From Candidatus Woykebacteria bacterium RIFCSPLOWO2_01_FULL_43_14 (GTDB lineage: Bacteria > Patescibacteriota > Microgenomatia > Woykebacterales > 2-01-FULL-43-14): 20,342 bases of DNA. How positions within the stretch are numbered: the first letter of the stretch is position 1; every line of letters starts with the position of its first letter. Position numbers and translations under genes: made by a program. Below, piece after piece: positions 12,543-19,400 of this stretch. The notes under the pieces are model-generated. The model made no database searches. It saw nothing but the letters and a program-made list of their open reading frames with translations, and was not told where the DNA came from. The stretch spans positions 1-20,342 of the forward strand of contig MHDB01000034.1 of the NCBI GenBank assembly GCA_001816835.1, written 5' to 3'.

Positions 12543-12776
12543 ATGATTAGAACTCAAATATATCTACCAGAAACTATCCATGAAAGAGCTAAGATAATTG
12601 CTAGAACTACGAAACAAAGTTTGGCCAATTTATATCGTGGCTTTATTTCCAATGGTTTAAAGGCATCCAAAAATCGTGATGGAGATTTAACTACCCTGGC
12701 TAAACTAAATATCAAAGGCGGGCCAAAAAACCTCTCTAGCAATATAGACAAGTACCTCTATGGTAGCAAAAAGTAA
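12543..12776 (+). CDS. Ribbon-helix-helix antitoxin (VapB-type)
   Basis: The 77-residue protein begins MIRTQIYLPETIHERAKIIA, the typical beta strand plus first helix of a ribbon-helix-helix DNA-binding domain. The second helix is around residues 22-38 (SLANLYRGFISNGLKA). The C-terminal tail (LAKLNIKGGPKNLSSNIDKYLYGSKK) is the toxin-binding part; the GGPKNLSSNIDKYLYG ending is one I associate with antitoxins placed before PIN toxins in small genomes. It overlaps the PIN gene by 17 bases. Expected role: neutralise the toxin and repress the operon. Confidence 0.88.
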   Translation: MIRTQIYLPETIHERAKIIARTTKQSLANLYRGFISNGLKASKNRDGDLTTLAKLNIKGGPKNLSSNIDKYLYGSKK

Positions 12777-13266
12777 ATATTTCCCAGGCCTAAAAGATGA
12801 ATTTCTCCTAGAAGAGGTCAATCCTGGTGAACCTAGAGAATATATTCTCGACATCCTGGTTGATGCCGATGCCCTAGTTGCACTAGCTAAGTCGGATGAT
12901 CAAAACCATAAAAGAGCATTTTCTATAAGCGAGACTCTACAGAAAAAAGGTTGTATCTGGTATATCTCACCATTTACCATAGGTGAGGTCGTAACCGTTA
13001 TCTCTCATAAAGTAAACCAAGCCTCTGCCAGAAAAGTTCTTAAAGAGTTAAATAGACAGGATCTCAATTTATTGACTTTAAAGGACGAGTTTATTCACTT
13101 GGCTGACGAGTGGTTTAGTAAGCAGAGCAAAAAAGGAACTTCTTATTTTGATTGTTACAATATGGCTCTTTTGGAGAGATATAATAAACAGCTCAATGCT
13201 ATTTTTAGCTTTGATGGTGTTTACAAAAGAAACGGTTTTAAGACAGTAGAAGAAATTATTAAGTAA
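12760..13266 (+). CDS. PIN-domain toxin (VapC-type)
   Basis: The 168-residue protein is a PIN-domain RNase toxin. The four acidic active-site positions are visible: Asp35 in ILVDADALV, Glu76 in TIGEVVTV, Asp131 in SYFDCYNMALLE, Asp152 in FSFDGVY. VapC toxins usually cut tRNA or rRNA with Mg or Mn. The start overlaps the antitoxin by 17 bases with no ribosome site, so translation is probably coupled. The PIN fold normally begins at the ILVD strand, but here about 30 residues come first, with no ATG, GTG or TTG between them and the fold. They are rich in Glu, Pro and aromatic residues. The target RNA is unknown. Confidence 0.88.
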   Translation: MVAKSKYFPGLKDEFLLEEVNPGEPREYILDILVDADALVALAKSDDQNHKRAFSISETLQKKGCIWYISPFTIGEVVTVISHKVNQASARKVLKELNRQDLNLLTLKDEFIHLADEWFSKQSKKGTSYFDCYNMALLERYNKQLNAIFSFDGVYKRNGFKTVEEIIK

Positions 13267-13351
13267 CTACATTTTTTGGGATGGCTGAATTATACTAGGT
13301 TATGAACGAAAAATCAATACTATGAGACTACGTGCACTCAAAAACATTATG

Positions 13352-13380
13352 AAAAAAGAAGGCTAGGAAATTTCCTAGCC
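13352..13380 (-). terminator. Terminator enclosing the purB stop codon
   Basis: GGCTAGGAAATTTCCTAGCC (13361-13380) is a perfect 20-base palindrome. On the minus strand it is followed by TTCTTTTTTC. The last purB codon and its TAG stop (13377-13375) lie inside it. Confidence 0.85.
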
Positions 13381-14832
13381 TAGATTGAGCCGAGTAAGAA
13401 GACTCTCCGCTACCCCCACTACTTCCTGTGCCTTCTTCCTAGCAAGGCCTATATAATTTTCCGGGAAATAAAAAAGATTCCTTAAATGCGGTGGTATATT
13501 TTCCAAAGCCTTCGCAATGACTTCATCTGTCTCCGATAAGTCCTCTAAAACATTGATTAGAGGTCGACCAGTCCTAGTCGCAGCAGGCACCACCCAACTG
13601 TTCAAAAGCTCGTGAGCATCACCTCCGAAACCAGCCATTTGCAAAGCGATGTACAATGGTTCCGCCAAGATTAGGTGCGAACTTGCCTCAAAGTTTCTCT
13701 GAGTAGCCTCTACATCAACGCTTATCCTCCCCAAAAAAGGAACCCCAAGTCGATCTCTTCTCAGAAGGGTGTTTAGCTGCTGCATCAGATTCACCAAAAT
13801 AATGGGGAAATCCCGTGACACCGAACTACCCACCAGATCCCTTTGATGCTCACTAATAAGGGCGTCCAGAACTTTGCCAAACTCGTTCTTGCTTCGAATG
13901 AACATTCCCTCAAGTTGCTCAAAGTTGATAGGATTCCTTTTATGAGCCATTGTCGAAGAACCAACTTGCCCCTCTTCAAAAGGCTCCCCAATTTCCGCAA
14001 TCTCGCTTCGCATGAGGTGACGACAATCTCTCCCGAGTTGACCAAGTGTCGCGATCATCATCAGGCAAGCGTATAAAAAGTAACTCAAGGGTTCGGGCGG
14101 TAAGATTTGAGTACTAATGAGCGCCGGCTCTAAGCCAAGTTTTCGCAAGACCCGATCTTCAAAACTCTGGCCTCGACCTGATTTTTCGTTAAACCCAAGG
14201 GCAACTTGGGCGTTATAAGCTCCCACAGCGCCTGAAATCTTACCCACCAGCCTAGCAGAAGTTCTTTCCATCTCTTCAAAGTTATAGACAAGCCTACTAA
14301 GAATCGTCGCCAACCAAAAACCAACTGTGATCGGAAGGGCGTGCTGACCATGAGTCCGACCAATCTGGAGAGTTGCATAATTCCTTTTCACCAGCGCAAC
14401 CAGAGTTTTTATGCCATCAGTCAACGCCGGGCGAAGCGCTTGTTGATAAGCTTCTCGGAATTGAAATGCTCTGGCTGTCTCAATAGCGTCATAACTAGTC
14501 AGGGGAACATGTACCCACGGCGCAAGCTGCTCACCCACGATTCCTTGGGCGATTCTCACCCAGGCTCGAACATCATGCTTGGTAATAGTCCTTTCGACCT
14601 CGTCAACTTCTGTAGTCCGGATATTAAGAAGCGCCTCTATTACTTGTGGCGTCAGACAAGAACTAACCTCAGGGGGTATAACCCCAATCTCACCCAAAAC
14701 TTGAAGTACTGCTATTTCTACTTGCCCCAAACTTCTATATAAGTTGTCATAACCAAACCAAGGCTGAAGTTGTTTTGGTTGATAACGAGGATTACCCGGC
14801 AAAGCCAGGTTTAGGGCTGGGGTGCTTGACAT
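13375..14832 (-). CDS. purB: Adenylosuccinate lyase
   Basis: The 485-residue protein belongs to the fumarase/aspartase superfamily and matches adenylosuccinate lyase, which splits SAICAR and adenylosuccinate, releasing fumarate, in purine synthesis and AMP formation. Key regions: VERTITKHDVRAWVR (the His of KHDV is typical of PurB), IGRTHGQHALPITVG (catalytic His segment), and the signature GSSTMAHKRNPINFE, holding the flexible-loop catalytic Ser. The usual signature has Pro where Ala stands here (SSxMPxKxNP), a mild change. Length is normal for the longer PurB forms. The ATG at 14832 follows AAGGAG (14842-14847). It is a single-gene unit with its own promoter and terminator. No other purine genes are near, so salvage (IMP to AMP) may be its main job here. 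Confidence 0.93.
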   Translation of the reverse strand: MSSTPALNLALPGNPRYQPKQLQPWFGYDNLYRSLGQVEIAVLQVLGEIGVIPPEVSSCLTPQVIEALLNIRTTEVDEVERTITKHDVRAWVRIAQGIVGEQLAPWVHVPLTSYDAIETARAFQFREAYQQALRPALTDGIKTLVALVKRNYATLQIGRTHGQHALPITVGFWLATILSRLVYNFEEMERTSARLVGKISGAVGAYNAQVALGFNEKSGRGQSFEDRVLRKLGLEPALISTQILPPEPLSYFLYACLMMIATLGQLGRDCRHLMRSEIAEIGEPFEEGQVGSSTMAHKRNPINFEQLEGMFIRSKNEFGKVLDALISEHQRDLVGSSVSRDFPIILVNLMQQLNTLLRRDRLGVPFLGRISVDVEATQRNFEASSHLILAEPLYIALQMAGFGGDAHELLNSWVVPAATRTGRPLINVLEDLSETDEVIAKALENIPPHLRNLFYFPENYIGLARKKAQEVVGVAESLLTRLNLG

Positions 14833-14853
14833 CAGCCATCTCTCCTTCAGTGT

Positions 14854-14882
14854 ATTATGTGAAGGTTGCTTTTATCAGACAA
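14854..14882 (-). promoter_or_regulatory. Promoter of purB
   Basis: TTGTCT (14877-14882), 17-base spacer, CATAAT (14854-14859) on the minus strand; the predicted start near 14847 is close to the ribosome site. A short CAGAC/GTCTG inverted repeat overlaps the -35. Confidence 0.5.
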
Positions 14883-14953
14883 AGTCTGTAAAACAACTGA
14901 GGTTGATTTTAGCATATCAAGCAAGTTTCATACTTCTAACACCTAACCTCTAG

Positions 14954-14962
14954 TGATATATT
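14954..14962 (+). promoter_or_regulatory. Extended -10 promoter, leaderless type
   Basis: TGA-TATATT is followed by 7 bases and the ATG at 14970. No ribosome site is present. Confidence 0.5.
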
Positions 14963-14969
14963 TAGTTTA

Positions 14970-16373
14970 ATGTCCTTTAAGATCGCCTACTTGAGTATTA
15001 TTCTACTAACTATCACCCTAACTCTGATCTCTCTTTTGGTATCATTTGGAAAAACACCCAGTCAGTCTCCAACTACTCAGATTACGGAGGAACACTCCTT
15101 AGCAACCCAAGGAAGCAAACCTAATCTTAACCCAACTCTACCTCCTCAGAGTAAAGAGATAAACTTTTTCTACGAAAAAATACCTATGAGCAAGTTTCAC
15201 AGCCCCGATGCCACTTGGTGGGGATATAATCAGACAAAAATTGCCCGCTTTGGGGACTATGTTTTTATGTACGTCATCAACAACCAAGATAATGACAACA
15301 AAACCCTTTCTTCACTGCAGATTTACAAAAAGTACAAGGACAACGCTTGGGAAAAAGGCGCTTCTTTCCCTACTTCCCGACCAGGAAATATTCTTCTAGA
15401 CTCAAATGGTGGCCTACATACATTTGTTTTTGAGCCCACTGATGTGGCAACCAATGACTCTATAGGTAGCCTAAAGCATTATTACTTTCCTAACGCTAAA
15501 TCCGGAGATATCACTAATTATCAAACAGAAGTGGTTATAGAGGGTGATGGTAGTAATGAAACAGTTAATATCAGGGTAGGTGCGGCAATAAGCCGTGATG
15601 ACGTAATGACTCTAGGCTTTGGTCTAACCACTTTCAATCCTCTTTACCAAGGACACTCCGAGCATCTTTACTTCAAAAAACCAACTGATTCTAGCTGGAA
15701 CCACCTCATAGCAGGTGAAAACCTAGGGCACGATTTTTTCTACCCTTTTGTTCTTTCAAGTGGTACTAGTTTCTATCTTTTACCCGTTCAAGACGACTTT
15801 GCTGGCCTTGGAAACCCTAATATTTATCAGAAAATAATGCTCCTGGAATATGTTAACAATACTTGGAGAAAGGAAATAATTACTGATCTAACCGCCCATC
15901 AATTGGCATCAACTCGGCCTAGACTATTGGAACAAAGTGAGTTGTTTGAAGATCAGAAAGGCAAGTTGCACATTATCTATAAAGAGTTTTTGGATCCGAG
16001 TAGTCCTTACCCAGTAAGTAGTTTCAAACACTTAGTTAGAGACGGGGAGCGCTGGAAAACAGATCTAGTGGATACCGATGGGAAAAATATCCAGTGGGTT
16101 AGACTTATTGATATAGGAGTGCGGTTGTACTACCTAATAAGCACTCCTAATAGCCTTTTTCTTAAATCCCTTGGCTCTGGCAAAATCATGGAGCTAGATC
16201 TTCCAAATCAAGTCCAAAGTATCTATCCCTACCTATCCTCTCCCAAAACTGGTACCAAAGACTCAGAACCTTACATCGATATCCTCGCAATCACCGCCGA
16301 CAAAAACGAGTACAGTTCCTCAGCTAGCTTTTATTTGAGGATACCTAAATCCGAATTTTCCAAATTGGATTAA
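14970..16373 (+). CDS. Secreted or anchored beta-rich protein, possibly a beta-propeller
   Basis: The 467-residue protein has an N-terminal hydrophobic helix (5-26, IAYLSIILLTITLTLISLLV) and a Ser/Thr/Pro/Gln-rich linker (29-65). A long beta-rich domain follows. It shows recurring units ending in aromatic-rich turns: WWGYNQTKIARFGDYVFMYV, GNILLDSNGGLHTFVFEP, DVMTLGFGLTTFNP, FYPFVLSSGTSFYLLPV, LFEDQKGKLHIIYKEF, IDIGVRLYYLISTP. The patterns DSNGGLHTFVF and DQKGKLHIIYKE resemble blades of sialidase-like or BNR-type propellers, but no strict Asp-box is seen, so the fold is inference. It lies just before the giant secreted protein on the same strand, though that gene has its own promoter. Confidence 0.75.
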   Translation: MSFKIAYLSIILLTITLTLISLLVSFGKTPSQSPTTQITEEHSLATQGSKPNLNPTLPPQSKEINFFYEKIPMSKFHSPDATWWGYNQTKIARFGDYVFMYVINNQDNDNKTLSSLQIYKKYKDNAWEKGASFPTSRPGNILLDSNGGLHTFVFEPTDVATNDSIGSLKHYYFPNAKSGDITNYQTEVVIEGDGSNETVNIRVGAAISRDDVMTLGFGLTTFNPLYQGHSEHLYFKKPTDSSWNHLIAGENLGHDFFYPFVLSSGTSFYLLPVQDDFAGLGNPNIYQKIMLLEYVNNTWRKEIITDLTAHQLASTRPRLLEQSELFEDQKGKLHIIYKEFLDPSSPYPVSSFKHLVRDGERWKTDLVDTDGKNIQWVRLIDIGVRLYYLISTPNSLFLKSLGSGKIMELDLPNQVQSIYPYLSSPKTGTKDSEPYIDILAITADKNEYSSSASFYLRIPKSEFSKLD

Positions 16374-16422
16374 ATATCAATATAAAAAGGTAACACAAAA
16401 TATCCTGATAATAGCCATAAAT

Positions 16423-16451
16423 TTGACAAATCAAATTTTTTGTCTTACATT
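16423..16451 (+). promoter_or_regulatory. Promoter of the giant secreted protein
   Basis: TTGACA (16423-16428), 17-base spacer, TACATT (16446-16451). The start near 16458 gives a ~25-base leader with AGGA (16472-16475) before the ATG at 16483. An inverted repeat AAATTTG-n6-CAAATTT (16419-16438) covers the -35 box and could be an operator, or a weak AT-only terminator for the upstream gene. Confidence 0.7.
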
Positions 16452-16482
16452 TATTTTAGATACAAGATAACAGGAACTGCTC

Positions 16483-19400
16483 ATGATTAAAATACAGGTT
16501 CGATTTTTACTTTTGATCGGACTAATCAGTTTAATACTCTTCAGTTCTAGCCAAGGTGTTTCTGCCTACGGCAGGAATAGTTATTTTGATTGGGGTCCTT
16601 ATTACGGACAACAAAAGGTCTTGGGTCTTAAAGCTTACGCCCAAGAACCCTTGCCTAATATAGCCCTTCCACAAGGCGTCGTTATTCCTCAACCTAGTAT
16701 TGCTCCAGACAATTTCTTTTACGGATTTAAAGGCTTTGCAGAAACAATTCAATCTTCTTTTACTTTTGACCCGGTTAGGAAACAAGAGCTCAACCTTAAT
16801 TTTGCCAACGAACGCTTAGCTGAAATCAATTACCTTCTTAATAAAGGTGAGACTGACGAAGCCAACAAGATTTCCCAACGGTACGCTAGTTTAACCAATC
16901 AAATCTCAACCGAAACAAAAACTCTTAAGGAAAGAGGTATCGACGTTGGTCCAATTGTTACTAAGTTGGGGGAGCAAGCAAGTGCTCATGAGATAATTGC
17001 CGAGAATCTCGCCACCAACGCTGGTCCTATTACCAGAGAGGTGGTCCAAACTGTCATTGAATCTTCCCAATCCTCCCTCGACAGGACAGCGGATATCTCC
17101 GGACAACAACCAATACCCGAAAATCTTTCCCAAAGCCTCCAAGATCTCAAAAAACAAGGTTTACTATCGACTGAGGAATCAAATAAAATCTATTCTCTTA
17201 AAACAAGGGAAGAGGTCCGAAACGAACTTAATAGATTAAACGAAGGTGGTTTGTTTCCTGTTTCGGAACTAAAGAATTTGGATCAGCAAATCAGAGACTC
17301 CTACCCAGACCATTTCCAAAAGACCTTAGAAAATCTTCGGTACTCCGAACTCAGAGGTTATGAAAATATCCCTACCCCGGATGAGGATACTGTTAAAAAG
17401 CTAGAAGACTTCCGAAACAACTACCAGGAAGGCACGCCTCTTCCCCAAGAACTCAAACCTTACGTCGTTTTCAATCGGATTCGAGACCTTACCCAGACCA
17501 TCAACCTAAGCTCCTTAGATCCCAGCAAAGAGCGAGAACTGGCTACTTTTTATCCTTCATATATTACTCCGAATCCTACTTATAACGCCACGAGAAGTGC
17601 CCAAGCCGCGACACCTTCAGCAACCGTTGACCAATCAAACATATCAACCCCACCAGCCGAATCAGCCTCGCCTTATATTTCCGCGCCAGAAGGATTCCTA
17701 CCCGACAGCCCATTTTATTTCATTAAAAGTATTACTGAAGGGTTTGGGAACATGCCTATCTTTGATATAACTGGACGACTCTCCTCCCAACTGGACAGGG
17801 CTGAAGAGCGTCTTAGGGAAGCCAGCGCTCTCCTCACAAGTGGTAAAAACAAATCAGGCCTGATATCTCTCAAAAATTACCAGGAGCAGTTTGAAGATGT
17901 TTCCGACCAGATCAAATCCTTACCCGCTTCCCCAGAACAAAGGCTGCTCGCTAACAAGCTGGAGCAGGCTGCTTCAAGACACAATATTTTGTTAGAAAAG
18001 TCCGTCTTACCAATCCCTGAAGAGGGTCGAGAAATATTGGGTTCAGCCATAAAAGCAACTCAAAAAGCTTTTGACGCCGCTGCAGACGCGTTAGAAAAAC
18101 CTGTCGTGCCACCTCTTTTGCTAGACCGTTTGGGAAGTTTGCAACAGCAAGGAATGTTACTAAGCGAAGAAGTTTCCAACGTCATTAATTCTGCCAGTCG
18201 AGAAGAAGTCAGAGAAAAAATAAGCGCTTTGGAAGAAAAAGGGGCCATTCCTCCTGCTGACGCCAAAAAGCTAGATGAGAAACAATTTATTCTCTACCCT
18301 GATGATTACAACAAACTAATCGAGGCTCGTAAAATCGAAGAGCTCCAAAGACTTCGTCAAGTCCAAACAGATATTGCCCAAACCAGTACTCTCAAACAAA
18401 ATAAGGACGGCACAGAAGCAAAAGTTACTAACTTACTTAAAGAGATCGACCTATCGGTATTATCTCCTCAAGATATAACAGGAAACCAAACCCTCTTCGA
18501 CAAATTTAATAGTCTGGTCGCCACTTTTTCGGCCAGCCCCTCTGCCACTCCAAATCAAACTGGTGATAATGCTACAGCTAGTAGTACAGCTTTGTTTAAC
18601 GTCGGAACGCCTTCAGCTAATGTCACACCGTTTAGCCCCCCGAACACCGGTTTCTTGCCAGATAACACTTTTTATTTCTTAAAGGGGGCTTTGGACACTT
18701 TTCGACTCACTACTTCCTTTGGCCCTCAAGCCCAACTTCGAACCAGGTTAAGCCTTGCTCAAGAAAAATTAAACGAGGCTTATGTCTATATTGACCAAGG
18801 CGCGGACAAAAAGGCTGCGGACTTATTCCAAAATTACATCACCCAAATGCAAGCTATTAATCTAGAACTCTCTGGCAACAATATCCCTGAAGATGTTCGT
18901 CAAGCTTTTTCCAGCGAGCTTGACAGCGCCATTGCCCAGCAAAAGAATTTCCTAGAACGTTTGGCGGTAAGAACAGGTGAGCACACGTCAGGACCGATCG
19001 GTGCTGCCATAGTCGAAATCACCAAAGCTCTAGATAAAACAGCAGATTTACGTGAAGAAGATCCAATACCAGCTAACTTGGTAGAAAAGCTAAACAGTAT
19101 TCCAGGAGATATGGTCCCCAAAGAAACCATTCAGTCTCTGCTCGAATCCCCAAATCGAGAGGACGCTCGCAATAATATCGCTACTCTAAGTGCTATTGGT
19201 GCCATCAGCCCAACCGAACTTAAGGCTTTTGATGAAAAAATCTCTGAACTAGATTCAGAGGAGGTAGGGAAACTTGAGCAGATCAAAAAAGTAGCTGACA
19301 TCGTCAAGTCTCAGGATACAGTAACTGATCTTGAAAAAACCATTTCCAAGAACGAGGATATTGTTAAAAAGCTGGGCGAGTTTCAGCAAAACTTCAAACC

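Noticed and set aside
13773..14742. Long open frames overlapping purB on both strands
   Set aside because: They lie wholly inside purB, have no start signals of their own, and encode no recognisable domains.
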